Source: Loripinus fragilis | Lineage: Eukaryota > Mollusca > Bivalvia > Lucinida > Lucinidae | DNA length: 64,000 nucleotides | NCBI GenBank assembly: GCA_964019695.1 | Contig: OZ026518.1 | Coordinates: 70,381,254 to 70,445,253, forward strand | Reading direction: 5' to 3' | Shown: positions 31,180 to 42,289 of the stretch, piece by piece | Position numbering within the stretch: position 1 is the stretch's first letter | Layout of the letters: each line of letters opens with the position of its first letter | Position numbers and translations under genes: made by a program | The notes under the pieces: model-generated | What the model was told of the DNA's origin: nothing | Seen by the model: the letters and a program-made list of their open reading frames with translations, nothing else | Databases searched by the model: none

Positions 31180-31825
31180 CATAGCCAGAAGCTCTTGCAG
31201 TTTTGTATTTAAATCACTGACATTAAATAACCCATTTAACTCTGAGGGCAAGATTAGAAACAAATTACTGGGACAGGAAAAGCATGAGCAAACATAATAG
31301 TCCCATATCAGGCTGCTCCTGAAGGAGCAGTCTGATCAGGGACTATTTGCTTGCTTTATTCCGCAAGTTATTTATTGTTAATACAACCTTCCACTTAGAA
31401 ATTCAGCACTTAAAAGCAGGCGCCGACTATAAAGGCAAAATTAGCCACCCAGTCTCATAAATCCAATAGCAGTCAAAGAGTCAACATCTATAGCAGCTCC
31501 TATTATGCATAGCAGAAGCTCTTGCATATTTGTACATTGTATTTAAATTACTGACATCTGAGGGCAAGAACCAAATTACTCGGACAGGAAAAGCATGAGC
31601 AAACAAAATAGTCCCAGATCAGACTGCTCCTGAAAGAGCAGCCTGATCAGGGACTATTTGTTTGCCTTTTTCTGCAAGTTTTTTTTTGTAACTAGAATGC
31701 ATTAGACAAGGCTCCACTTAGAAATTCAGCACTTAAAGGCAGTAGTCGACTATAAGGACAAATTTAGCCACCCAGTTTCATATATCCAATAACAGTCAAA
31801 GAGTCAACATATACAGCAGCTCCTG
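31180..31825 (+). repeat. ~323-bp tandem duplication, two copies
   Basis: Copy one starts near 31180 (GCCAGAAGCTCTTGCAG) and copy two near 31503 (GCAGAAGCTCTTGCATA). Both carry GGACAGGAAAAGCATGAGCA, a GCTGCTCCTGAAGGAGCAG-type hairpin (near 31317 and 31626), CACTTAGAAATTCAGCACTT, GCCACCCAGT and GTCAAAGAGTCAACAT. A short third echo of the hairpin section lies at 33455-33520. Confidence 0.85.
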
Positions 31826-32079
31826 TAGTAAGATCTTTAATTTGATCGGCTTCACCTTGAAATGATTGGCATTATCTTATCAGCTCAGTGACCATTCTAG
31901 CTGCTTATCATTCAAAGAGTCAAGCCATGGTGCATGGAAACCCTGTCGAGCTTTCACACCACATTAGGATACCCACAATGCCAATGCAAAGGTTCTTAAA
32001 TTTGTGCACGTCAGATTATATTCTGTTAACGTGTCTTAAATATTACAAAAGATGGAATTTTACCTGCAAATGGCAGCTT

Positions 32080-32235
32080 TTTTGCAAACAGTTTAGACCA
32101 TGATCAGGACTGACCAATCATCAGTGCTGATGGATCCAAATTGTTTGACACTCTGATTATGATTGTATTCCTGCAAGAAGTTTTGGATTACAGAAGAGAA
32201 CAAAAATTATGAAAAAAATTTCAGTCTGCAAAGAG
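32080..32235. mobile_element. family S MITE, partial
   Basis: TTTTTTGCAAACAGTTTAGA, CATGATCAGGACTGACCAAT with an eroded inverse, CAAATTGTTTGACACTCTGA and GTCTGCAAAGAG. The outer parts are eroded. Confidence 0.55.
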
Positions 32236-32589
32236 AATTAATTATTGTTTTCAATGAAATACCAGATTATAATTGGGGCTAAAACAAGTTTTGTAACTCA
32301 AGAGTTTGTAAACATGAAATTTAGGCTTCGATATGGAATATGAACATTGCAAGGAAATATGAATTTTCTACAAGTCAACGTTTGGCTACAATTTAATTAT
32401 TTTATCACTGTTCACAAATGCCAAGAGGTTATTGCATTTAACAATTTTGTACTTGTAAACTATTTAAGATTTTTTGTGATTCTGAAAAACCTTGAATTTG
32501 TATCTATTTCAAAACGTGTGTTTTGTATGTCATCTTGCTTTCATAAAATATTATTAAAGATTCTTAATTAAATTATGAACACTAGTTGC

Positions 32590-32655
32590 CAGACCCAGAT
32601 CAGACCTGGATCTTAAGAAGTGCAATCTGATGAGGGTCTTTCCTGTTTGCTATTC
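32590..32655. repeat. family B hairpin, eroded
   Basis: CCAGACCCAGATCAGACC with TGCAATCTGATGAGGGTCTT and TCCTGTTTGC. The following sequence also resembles that after the 18.84-kb hairpin (TATTCTGACAAGCATTTTGT versus TATTCTGAAAAGCATTTTAT), so a longer repeat of ~180 bp is shared. Confidence 0.6.
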
Positions 32656-32869
32656 TGACAAGCATTTTGTGAATTCAAACCCTGATAATCAGCATTTTAT
32701 TTGAGAACAGAAAGAGAAAACTTTTTGAAAGTTTTGAAATTTTATTGTAAAATAGGAACCAAAAGTTGAATTCCAGATTTTTGGTATATCCATCCTCACA
32801 GTCTGATCAGCGCTTTCCTTCTTCACACTCTGGAAAGGCTAATAGCTGAACTGCCAACATGCACCGATC

Positions 32870-32990
32870 AGGGGGGGGGGGCTAAATGACGTCGCTAAAT
32901 GGACGTAGCCGGCGCTTGGGCGGTCATTGGCACGCCAGCGAAACGATGGCGGGCTGATGATGACCCGCTTTTAGTGGTATTTTGATCCTA
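32870..32990. mobile_element. family M hairpin element with G-tract
   Basis: A run of 11-12 G at 32872 precedes GGTCATTGGCACGCCAGCGA, AACGATGGCGGGCTGATGAT and GACCCGCTTTTAGTGG. Matching blocks are at 30.8, 41.9, 57.65-57.86 and 60.94 kb. Confidence 0.6.
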
Positions 32991-32999
32991 TATAAAATA

Positions 33000-33520
33000 A
33001 AAGTTCGAGTTTACAATTTCCAAAAAAAGGTGATAATTTTATCAGTTTAGAATTTCTATTGACGTTTTATGATAGTCTGTGGTATTTTTGGTTCCAAATA
33101 TGATACTATCTTACAGATCTGTCCACCAAACATTGACATATCTTGACTTGGGCATCATCATAAGGTAACATGGAATAATACGGACATTCTTCAGACATAC
33201 GGTCTTCAAGTAAATTAAAACCAAGATAATAATTGAAAGCCGTATTCAGCCATGAAACCCCATATAAATGGCAATAAAATATAAGGCATTGTGCTGAATT
33301 ATTTATATAATCATAAAATAATAATTGTAGCTTTAGTAGGTGGTAATGGACAAGACATGCTGTCTATCATGATTGAAACATTCATTTATACTTAAGGGAG
33401 ATTACTTTTGAATGTTATTTCCCTTTTAAATCCTATGACAGAACCCAATCACACAGAAGGAAAAGCATGTGCAAACTGATCAGGGATTATTTGTTTGCTT
33501 CTGCAAATTATACATTGATA
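33000..33520. other. no gene seen
   Basis: AT-rich spacer. Its last 65 bp echoes the 31.2/31.6-kb tandem unit (GGAAAAGCATG, GGGATTATTTGTTTGC). Confidence 0.35.
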
Positions 33521-33523
33521 ACT

Positions 33524-34360
33524 ATACTGAAGGACTTTAGAAACGCACCAGTTATATATTCACTGTCTCTTCCACATGGTTGATTTGAGGATGTTTACAA
33601 TATCACTTTTTATCCGCTTACACAATGGACCATGATTTGCCATATTTTCGATTTGCTAATGCGGTTCATTCTGACGTAACACTGACGTTAGTGTTTTTCA
33701 ACAATTGTCGTCTGACAGCTGTGAGATTTGTTCAATTTAAAAGTAAACACTTTGAGCTGGTAGTCAGATGTCTTGACTAATCGAAAAACAAGAAAAGTTT
33801 CGGAAATAATCGGAAATATTCGCTTAATTACACTCCCAGTCGGAGCGTTGCTTAGCTAACGTCAGTCTTAATTTTTCAAACGGCAATAACAGGCGGATGA
33901 CGTTCGCGCATGTCGCGATACTTTTATCTTCTACGCAATGGGCCGCGGAGTATCTTTTTGCACTAATACATTTTTATTATTCCTGATTCTTAGGATATAC
34001 ATAGCCAATTACGTCAAAAACAATAATGACGTCACCTGGCCGAAATGAACGTTACCAGAGTCCTAAAACTTAATGATTTGATTTTGTTTTTCCTTGTGCT
34101 TTCAAGAACAAATATCGGTTCGAAAACTTTTTTGCGCTCATAATGGAAGGTATTGGTACTCTGTGACTTTGCAAATTCGGGATGTCTCAGAATAATCGCG
34201 ACGTCACGGCAAGCATAAGCCACAGCGTTTCGGTTTTCTTATTGAATGCAAGCTTAATGAAGGGACTTGTCAATTTTATTTTTCACATAATTAAAATATT
34301 ACATTTTGACAATAAATTAGCATTTTAGCAGGTGGTGCGTTTCTAAAGTCCTTCAGTATA
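33524..34360. mobile_element. family K non-autonomous transposon, copy 2
   Basis: The ends TATACTGAAGGACTTTAGAA and TTCTAAAGTCCTTCAGTATA are perfect inverted repeats that continue through ACGCACC / GGTGCGT. It is 837 bp with no domain-bearing frame. The right flank repeats GTATAGTATAG. Confidence 0.85.
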
Positions 34361-34479
34361 GTATAGTATGAAGAAGTCCAGGTAAACAATTTTAGATTTA
34401 ATTCAGCGCTGAAAGAGTGAAGGGAAAGAAATTATTCTTGAAGATTCTATCCTTTAATAGTATTTATACCACCTTTACC

Positions 34480-34660
34480 AACTTTAGCACGAAATATCTC
34501 GTCATGTGCAAGGTCTACACATTTGTAGGTGATATAGAATAGTAATACCATGTTTGCTCGCCTGCACGTAAGATAATCCACTCCCTAAAGATCGTGGATT
34601 ATCTCCACGTACAGGCAGACAACCAATGGTATAACTATTACTTAGATCCATTTAAAAATT
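34480..34660. mobile_element. family N hairpin element
   Basis: Contains CGTCATGTGCAAGGTCTACA, an AGATAATCCAC / GTGGATTATCT stem at 34570-34599, and CACGTACAGGCAGACAACC. Related blocks (AGGTCTACACTGACG, GGATAATCTCCATGTACAGA, CAGACAGG) occur at 38130-38265, where a TATACCACCT / AGGTGGTATA palindromic theme is seen. Confidence 0.6.
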
Positions 34661-35060
34661 TGGCTTCGACAAAAGTTATCTTATTGAAAAGCATGTAGGT
34701 GACAGTGTATACCTTAAAGCATAAGGTAACCAACCACAAGGGTATAAACGTTTCCACAACACAAGAAAACATGTTATTATATGCAACACTCAAAGGTGCA
34801 GATCATCCCTCCCATGCACAATTTAAATCAGAACCATAGCAGTCTGCCACGAGAAAGTATAGCTGCTTTATGTGCTACGTCAGAAATTTAAAGATTCTGC
34901 CTAGTCTCTGTAGCTGAGTAGGTACATTTTATAGAGTTTGTCGCCAACTCCCAAGAAAGATTTTCTCATGACAGAGGCCAAGAATAGACCTGCAGGTTGA
35001 TTGGTTGCAGCAATAAAACTCAAGTTTAATAGCATTTTGATTGTGGTAGATCTTACAATA
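34661..35060. other. no gene seen
   Basis: Unique sequence apart from a short family J-like fragment (CTAGTCTCTGTAGCTGAGTA) near 34900. No gene signal. Confidence 0.35.
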
Positions 35061-35572
35061 ATCACACTGGTCAATGTAAAAGCACCGGTGGTTGCTACAA
35101 CGAACTGGTGGTGGCTTATTTCGGCACTGGTGGTGGCGTAAAATGGCGGAAAAGGTAAACAAAATCTATACCTGTTGACTTTATGATTTATTTATAAGCT
35201 TGCATTTATTTTATTTGTGATGACACCAGGCGCACAGACCGTCGGTAAGATTACAGTTTATGGCGCTGCCAAGCAATTAATGATTTAATTCTTGGTTTGA
35301 ACGGCAAATCCAACACAGTTCTGGAGTCTTGCCGTGACAGGTGCTTTTTTCTAGTGTAACTGCCTAAATTGAGTGAAATCTGCATGTCTAAGCGCAGCTG
35401 TTGTCATATTCTCATGAAATAACATCCAAAAAACGATTACTACTTTGGGTTTTTTTTCTTGGTAAACTAGCAAATGTTTTATTGAGGAATTTTTGTTACA
35501 ACGCACTGGGAGCATTTTTTGACGCATTGATACAACGCACTGATGGTTGCACAGAATTCCTGTGGTTGCTGG

Positions 35573-36015
35573 TGCAGACTCACCACATCGTTCGCTGTTC
35601 ACATAAACGTTGCAAAAATTGCCATTTCAACCAGCACATGATATTTCGATACTGTATAGAAGGCTCAGGCGAGCCTGTGCAAACGTACATACTCCCAAGA
35701 GTCTTTGCTGCCAGCACAAGAGATCTTGATATTTATTACATTGTCCAATGGCTGCCTGCGCAAATGTGCAGACTCACCAGAGTATTCGCTGCTGGCGTGA
35801 ATAGCACACAAATCGCCATTTAAGGCAGCACAAGACATTTTGTACAGTGACGAAGGCTAAGGTAAGCCTGTGCAAATGTGCAGACTAGCCAGATCCTTCG
35901 CTGCTCGCACAAAATGGCATTCAATCGCCATTTGAGTCACCACATGAGAATTTTACACTGTTACGAAGGCTCAGACTAGACCAAGCAAATGTGGCCAAAG
36001 CCTTCGCTGTTCGCA
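35573..36015 (+). repeat. ~105-120-bp degenerate tandem units in FB1
   Basis: GTGCAGACTCACC-type blocks at 35573, 35775 and 35879, with a diverged fourth near 35985. Each is followed by TTCGCTG(C/T)TCGCAC, AAATCGCCATTT, CAGCACA and GAAGGCT(C/A)AG. Foldback elements often carry such subterminal tandem repeats. Confidence 0.7.
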
Positions 36016-36565
36016 TGAATGACACCCAAAAAATAGTGAGTATCACAATCACAAACTGCAAACAAACCCATGGCACTGAGAGGAATAGCCACACAACAAT
36101 CACGAGACACCAGGAAGACAAACTAAGCAAAGCAGCCAGCTCTCTCTCTTCCCCATCAAGATGATTGTAAAACAAGAATGGACATAAAGTAACAAAATAC
36201 AGAACAATTACAGAATCTTGTAATGGGAGTAACAATCAACAACGAATCAACAACAACAGACTCACCGCCTTAGAACATACAGCAGCCTATTCCTCTGGGG
36301 TGCTAAAATTGCATTTTACTAGTACCAAATCTTCGCTCTAGAATCTGCTGTTGTTGAAGAACAAAATTTTTAAGCTCGCATGGAGGCTTATTAACTATTG
36401 TAATGTATCATAACGGACAAACAATCTCATTAAATTAAAAGTTTTGGGGCCAATCTGAAAAATAGGCGGAAACACTCTCAAAGTGCGAACAGGGCTAGCT
36501 CTGGAGCATCTCTGGTGAGGCTACGCATTTGCAGAGTCACGCTGGAGCCTTCATCAGTGTTCAAA

Positions 36566-36862
36566 AACCACAAAGTCTATGCCTATTGACTATATGATTT
36601 CTTTATAAGCTTGCTTTTATTTTACTTTTGATGACCCAATGCACACAAACCGTCAGAAACATTGCAGTTTATGGCTCTGCCATGCAATTGGCGTTTTAAT
36701 TCATGGTTTGACCGATAAATCTGACACAGTTGTGGAGTTTGACAGTGACAGGTGCTTTTTCTATTGTGACTACCTAACTTCAGGAAATTCTGCATGTCTA
36801 AGCACAGCTGCAGCTATGCTATCATAGTCCCATGAAATAACATCCAAAAACGATTACTACTC
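36566..36862 (+). repeat. extra direct copy of FB1 arm segment
   Basis: Matches 35159-35447 in direct orientation (CTATTGACTATATGATTT, TTTATAAGCTTGC, GCATGTCTAAGCACAGCTG, CATGAAATAACATCCAAAAA) with more divergence than seen between the arms. It therefore also forms a short-spaced inverted pair with the right arm at about 37140-37440. Confidence 0.8.
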
Positions 36863-37519
36863 TCTATTTTTTCTATGCAGAGAAGGCTCTGGCGAGTCTG
36901 TACATTTGCATAGGCTCACCTGAGTCTTCATCCTGGTACTGAAATATCATGTGCTGGCTCAAATAACGATTTATGTACCGTTTATAAGAACAGTGAATGC
37001 TGTGGTGAGGCTGCACCAGCAACCACAGGAATTCTGTGCAACCATCAGTGCGTTGTATCAATGCGTCAAAAAATGCTCCCGGTGCGTTGTAATAAAAATT
37101 CCTCAATAAAACATTTGCTAGTTTACTAAGAAAAAAACCCCAAAGTAGTAATCGTTTTTTGGATGTTATTTCATGGGAATATGACAACAGCTGCGCTTAG
37201 ACGTGCAGATTTCACTCAATTTAGGCAGTTACACTAGAAAAAAACACCTGTCACGACAAAACTCCAGAACTTTGTTGGATTTGCAGTCCAAACCATGAAT
37301 TAAATCACCATTTGCTTGGCAGAGCCATAAACTGCAATGTTAGCGGTGGTCTGTGCGCCAGGTGTCATCACAAATAAAATAAATGCAAGTTTATAAATAA
37401 ATAATAAAGTCAACAGGTATATATTTTTTACCTTTTACGCCACCACCGGTGCTGTAAAATGCAACCACCAGCTCGTTGTAGCAACCACCGGTGCGTTTAC
37501 ATTGACCAGTGTGATAATG

Positions 37520-38125
37520 GGATCATATTTGCTCTATATGGTCAATAGTAACCTTACCTAGCTCAATAAGTTGCTAATTAAGGTTTCTAACTCTGAATGC
37601 TGAATTTCTAAAATGCAACTTATATTACTTCACATTTTGGGGCCTCAATACAAAACAATGCTCACAGTTTGATAACAAAAACTTGCTTTATGATTATCCC
37701 GCTTCAAAGAAGCAACAATTAACAGAATGTACATGTCGGTTTTGTCCCATGGTCTATATTATACCACCTCAATGTACACCAGTGTATACCTGGCACGTAA
37801 CGATATATGGGTGAGGCTGCTATAAATCTATTTTTTATGATGGGGTAGGAATCAAAATTATTTAATGTTGGAATTTGCAGAATGAATTGAACCCAAGTTT
37901 GTTACAAACCCGTAAAGCATTTTTGCAAGGTACATATTATATTGGCTATTGCAATGTTAATATTTTTCTAAATTTGGATTGCACATTTATACATTCTGAT
38001 CAAGATTTTGGTGCGAACATGTCACATATATATGCCAGAATTGAAAGCATTTTAAGGTAAGGATTAGCAGAGTGGTTGGACCCCATTTGTTGCCAACTTT
38101 TGTTTGTGCCATTCACATTATTTTG
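37520..38125. other. no gene seen
   Basis: AT-rich. It includes a short family N-like piece (TATTATACCACCTCAATG) near 37755 and a 61-codon open stretch of no evident meaning. Confidence 0.35.
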
Positions 38126-38129
38126 TAGA

Positions 38130-38265
38130 TTTGGATTGACATTTCATATCACCTCACGAGTTGCAAGGTCTACACTGACGTAGGTGGTATAAAAAGTTAT
38201 ACCATGGCTCTTGCTAAAGCTTTTGGATAATCTCCATGTACAGACAGACAGGCCACTTATACATC
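38130..38265. mobile_element. family N element
   Basis: ATATCACCTCACGAGTTGCA, AGGTCTACACTGACGTAGGT, GGTATAAAAAGTTATACCAT and TTGGATAATCTCCATGTACA in order. The GGTATAAAAAGTTATACC part is itself a palindrome. Confidence 0.6.
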
Positions 38266-38814
38266 CCGATCAAGTGTTTGTTGTGAACATGGCATGCCAT
38301 AGTTTTACTGTGACAACTCAAATACGGTAATCAAAACTGCTATCTAAAATCAGTAAAGTGTTTCATGTGTCTTCAATATGTCACCAAATATTCCCAGGGG
38401 CTTGCAATCTGTCAGCCATCGTAAAATTCATTCTCAATCGATTTAGAATACAATTTAAAAATCAATCTAACGGTACAGTCACTGATGAGCTTCCATGCTT
38501 GGCTGCCCACGGTGACATTTTGGAAAGGTACACCATCGCTCCTGGGTGCATGATTAACGCCAGCAATACAAACTGTTTTGATTTGATGATTGACATTTTG
38601 TATCTTATTTATATACTTTGATGTTCGCATTTCAAACAAGTTTTCTCATGAGATAATGTCACTTTTTGTAAAGTTAATATTCTTTAATCTTGCATACACA
38701 TATATCAAGTGCAGCTGGGTGTCTATAGTTATTGTTTGCCTATATCAAAACGTTTGTCTTATCTGTGTGCGAACAGCTCAGGTCTTGGGAGAGAGATCGT
38801 ATACTTAAAGGCTT

Positions 38815-38885
38815 GCTTGAGATGCAAACAACAAAGGCACAGGCATGCACAGTCTGATGAGATCAGCGCCTTTGTTATTCACCTA
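38815..38885. repeat. family C hairpin
   Basis: CAAACAACAAAGGCACAGGC and GATCAGCGCCTTTGTTATTC are the inverted ends of this C core, with CAGTCTGATGAGATCAGC inside. Confidence 0.55.
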
Positions 38886-38923
38886 AACTAGCTACATGCT
38901 ACATCTTTACATTCCAGCTAGTT

Positions 38924-39021
38924 GCTATAGCCACAGGAGCTTGAAATTCGTTCCTTTTATCACTTCTATAGCCTCAAAACCGAAAACCAAAGGATCGAAC
39001 TTCAAGCTCCTGTGCTAAAGC
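38924..39021. repeat. stem-loop with ~30-bp arms
   Basis: CACAGGAGCTTGAAATTCG pairs with CGAACTTCAAGCTCCTGTG, extended by GCTATAGC / GCTAAAGC outside and CCTTTTAT / AAAGGAT inside. On the minus strand it lies about 50 bases beyond the stop codon of the possible exon at 39073-39307, but no polyadenylation signal is visible with it. Confidence 0.7.
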
Positions 39022-39072
39022 TGACACGGACAAACGCAGAAAATTCCTTCATGGGGATCCCGACACCGTTTT

Positions 39073-39307
39073 TTAAGTCATAAAAACGTATTCACGGCGG
39101 GGTATCTCGATAAACGGAGCCACTGGCTCCGCATTATAAATCTTATGGAGCATTTCCGGGTCACGTGCGGCTCCGAAGTTGTGTCGTGTCAACATCCGCT
39201 TCAAAGCGAAGGTGGCAGGTATATGCTCAGTATTTTCATTTCTTTCTCTTTGAAGGGTTTGATTAAGAAAATGGAATGCTATTCGGGTCGTATTTGAAAT
39301 CAAAACG
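39073..39307 (-). CDS. possible terminal exon of unrecognised gene
   Basis: A minus-strand open stretch of ~77 codons ends at TAA (39073-39075). The region is richer in G+C than its neighbours. Its translation is mixed and hydrophilic with ARDPEMLHKIYNAEPVAPF and IPRREYVF near the C-terminus, unlike the low-complexity open stretches elsewhere. On that strand it is preceded by CATCTTCAG, a plausible 3' splice site at 39308-39313, and there is no ATG at its start, so if real it is an internal-to-terminal exon. I do not recognise the family. It could equally be a remnant of a mobile element bordering the inverted region to its right. Confidence 0.3.
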
Positions 39308-39582
39308 CTGAAGATGAACCAAGCAAAAGGCGATGAAAAACAGTTGAATTTTCGCTTGAATGTACGACTTTAATATTGAACCTTTCTGTTTAAGTTTCTC
39401 TAAACCACAATACCCCCACAGGCATAGTTCTAAAAGAAATCACAGAAAGTTGGCGCAAAACACGTCTGACTCCGTTTATGTGGTGTGGCTCCGTTTATAT
39501 AATTTGGCACTGAAGTTGTAGCGGACATACCTTTGTTCAGTTGTTCTGTCAATTTAACATAGGGACACTGTTTGATTGTATT

Positions 39583-39622
39583 CACTGGTGCCCAACTCCG
39601 TCACAACGATTTTTGGATTTTC
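39583..39622. repeat. 40-bp perfect inverted block, left copy
   Basis: Runs from CACTGGTGCCCAACTCCGTC to ACAACGATTTTTGGATTTTC. The inverse lies at 41352-41391 without a mismatch, although flanking sequence has diverged strongly. Confidence 0.9.
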
Positions 39623-40194
39623 ACTGATCCGTCACGAATTTACACTTACAACTGTGACAAAACTTTTAAGACAACATCGCAGACTTCAAGCGAAAAAATG
39701 CCAGGACACGCATATAGTGGAAAGTAAGAATAATTTAACCTGGAAACATGTTTCTATTGATTCATAAAAGAAAAATATTGAATATCTTGTGCATATCTGT
39801 TGTAAATTCTCAGAGACTAACAAAACAAAAAATATATAATATCACTGTCTGGATGAGACAATGTCACGGTTTTGAAAACGATTCTAATAGAACTGTCGCA
39901 GTTTATTTAAGACAATTTTAAAAATGCTTGAAGTTATATTTCCTTGTAACCTTATCAAAGCAACTTTAAAATGGACGCTGCTTGGTCCACCTTTAAACTG
40001 ACAGCTTGACTAGTAATTTATATGGGAAAATAAAACAATTCTACTTTAATGCACTGCAACTGTGTATAACTAGGAAACGCCATAGTCACCGATTTCAGAC
40101 CAGCTCGGCGCACCAGACAGCCACAATACAATTCTTGTAAAGCAATCAACTATCCCTTTTTCAGCTATATAATTGCTAATACAGATCCACACTA

Positions 40195-40335
40195 GCAACC
40201 CCTAGCATTGTTAACCAGGGGTTCCCTGTTTGATCCCTAGCTTCTCCAGGATGTCGAATGAGACTTTAACACATAGCCCCATCTCAATATGACCTTATAT
40301 AATTAACTGTTGTGGGACATTAAAAACTCAAACAC
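40195..40335 (+). repeat. SINE II, partial
   Basis: Contains GTTAACCAGGGGTTCCCTGT, a degenerate B box TTTGATCCCTAGC, TTCTCCAGGATGTCGAATGA, GCCCCATCTCAATATGACC and GTTGTGGGACATTAAAAAC. The 5' head with the A box is missing. Confidence 0.65.
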
Positions 40336-40448
40336 ACATGCACAAAATCTATGCAAATCCCAAAGTGAAATAATTCATTCAGACCATAGCTGCAGTTTTA
40401 ATCCTGAAATATTCAAATTGACCAAAAAGGCACCAGTGAAGATAAGCG

Positions 40449-40475
40449 GGGGGGGGGGGGGGGAGGGGGGGAAAG
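40449..40475 (+). repeat. G-tract
   Basis: About 18 consecutive G, then A and seven more G. Potential G-quadruplex and replication-slippage site; copy number in the assembly may be unreliable. Confidence 0.85.
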
Positions 40476-40479
40476 GACT

Positions 40480-41080
40480 CCATAACACATGTTATTTAAG
40501 GTCATTAATATTGAGTACTGTGCTGTATGTGATGGGGTGGTTATAGGGGACTCAATATAAAAACAGACAGGAATCTGTTACTTCACAAATATTCCAAGAC
40601 AGGCAATAGCGTTTTAAAAAATATTTGAACGACCAACTTTCCATTGTCCACAAAGTTTTATGTAATTCTAAGCAACAGTTAAAAGAGATGCAGTTTTTGT
40701 ATAACATGACATAGCACACAAAACATGAGAAATGCACAAAACACAAGGAATGTGTAGCTTTTAAAAAGGAGCAAAATTTTACGCCATTCTGACGTCACTT
40801 AATTATGTTCACCTCTATGCACGTTTCTTTTGATGACGTCATTTTTGATGTCCCAGCAACTGTACATGAAAATTAAAATTATAAAAAGAACCAGCAATTG
40901 ATTTGCCTTGTTGATACATTACTTTGTGCCAGTTAGGTCGTTACTTTTTATATTATGCAACACAGCTTTTTATTCATTAATATTTATTTACTCATAGTAC
41001 TGAGTTATTCAACTCAAAACTACAAGAAAAGGAACAATTTAAAGCATTTGTAGTGAAAATGCATTTACTCTGCAGTTAAA
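40480..41080. other. no gene seen
   Basis: AT-rich interior of the FB2 candidate. Nothing resembling a transposase is present. Confidence 0.35.
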
Positions 41081-41924
41081 CTGTCAAAGTCCAGGCTGTG
41101 ACATTGTCTTAAACAGACAGTGACATCAAAACTCTGATCGCTGTCGAAACAATTCTGAACAACATGCAGCGATAATGCTGGTGTTGTTTTTCAGTTAGAA
41201 ACGATATACAAGTAAGAATTTCGTAGTGGGAAACACATCAGACAGTTTTCAAACAATTAAAGCATATATTTGACATTCATAGCTGATAAAATTATAAATA
41301 GGTTCACTGTCTCCTTCTGTTATCCGAATTGTTTCGTGACGACCTGTAGGCGAAAATCCAAAAATCGTTGTGACGGAGTTGGGCACCAGTGGTATTGGTG
41401 TTGATTCCTGTTGAAGAAGTGGTATATGTAGATTAAATCATCATTGTCGTCGCCGTCGTGATTATCGTTTTTGTGTCAAAGTTTAAAACGAAGCAGTTTT
41501 GACAGAAGAGAGAGAGTGTACCACTTCTTCAGCCAACTTTCTCTGATTTCTTTTAGAACTATGTCGTGGGGCATTGTGGTTTGATATATATCACACAGAG
41601 AAACGTAAACAGCAGCATATTCATATACCATTCTGGGGAAGCACCACTAAGATATTTATTTTTGCCTGGAATATTGCGTCGTTGGCTGATACTTTTAATT
41701 CATTAATATTGAATTGAGTGTATGATTTATTTTCTGAATACACCATATGTTGTAGAATATCTACAACAGCATTTCATGCATGACAGGAATAAACAGGTAC
41801 ACAGCTTGTAGATAATCACTTAAAACCATTTTTTGTAGTCCTTCTGTTACCTCACTATACTTTTAGATCCACTTGAAAAGGACTAATATCGAAGCCAGCA
41901 TGCAGTCTCTGGGCCACTATCGAC

Positions 41925-41975
41925 CCACCAGGGAAATGCCATTTAGTGAAACGTCATTTAAATGACATTTCGCTG
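41925..41975. repeat. family M hairpin
   Basis: ACCAGGGAAATGCCATTTAG, AACGTCATTTAAATGACATT and TCGCTGGTG form a stem with the palindrome GTCATTTAAATGAC at its apex. Confidence 0.6.
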
Positions 41976-42289
41976 GTGTTTTTATATGGTTACTTGTAGT
42001 ATAAAGTAATTGTGTCAGCTCAAATGATTAAGAGCATAAAGTTTTGATGTTGAATGGATGGTGGTGATGATTTACACTTTGTATACTAGTGACTCCTAAA
42101 TGCATACTTTGGCAAACAATGTAAAGGCCCGTGATGAAATTTTCATACTTCCAACTCGAGTATTTCAAACCTTTACAAAAGTTTGTTCTCAACACAGCCT
42201 TCAATCACAGCTCGTCCCTTTGCACCAACAAGTAAATACACGAAGAATTCAATGCGACCGTTCCAAAGGAGCAGTCATGAAACAGTAAG

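Larger units (their letters stand above)
35061..37515. mobile_element. foldback element 1 (FB1), ~640-bp inverted arms
   Basis: Left arm 35061-35710 and right arm 36873-37515 are reverse complements over most of their length with minor indels. The ends are CACTGGTCAATGTAAA and TTTACATTGACCAGTG, followed inward by GCACCGGTGGTTGCTACAAC and its inverse. Open stretches of 140 codons (35401-35823) and 104 codons (36873-37187) are mirror translations of the arms and carry no transposase motif, so they are not called genes. Long-arm inverted repeats without coding capacity are typical of foldback transposons. I found no convincing target duplication. Confidence 0.85.
39383..41613. mobile_element. 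degenerate large inverted repeat (FB2 candidate)
   Basis: Three blocks on the left recur inverted on the right in the correct nesting order. Block one, 39383-39456, pairs with 41534-41613 (TAGTTCTAAAAGAAATCA and inverse). Block two, 39583-39622, pairs with 41352-41391 as 40 perfect bases. Block three near 39842-39868 pairs with 41098-41124 (ATCACTGTCTG, GAGACAATGTCAC). The stretches between blocks are largely dissimilar. It fits an old foldback element, or an inverted duplication rearranged later. Confidence 0.6.

Noticed and set aside
35401..35823. 140-codon open stretch, the longest on the plus strand in the region
   Set aside because: It follows the FB1 arm and tandem units, has a mirror counterpart at 36873-37187, and shows no domain.
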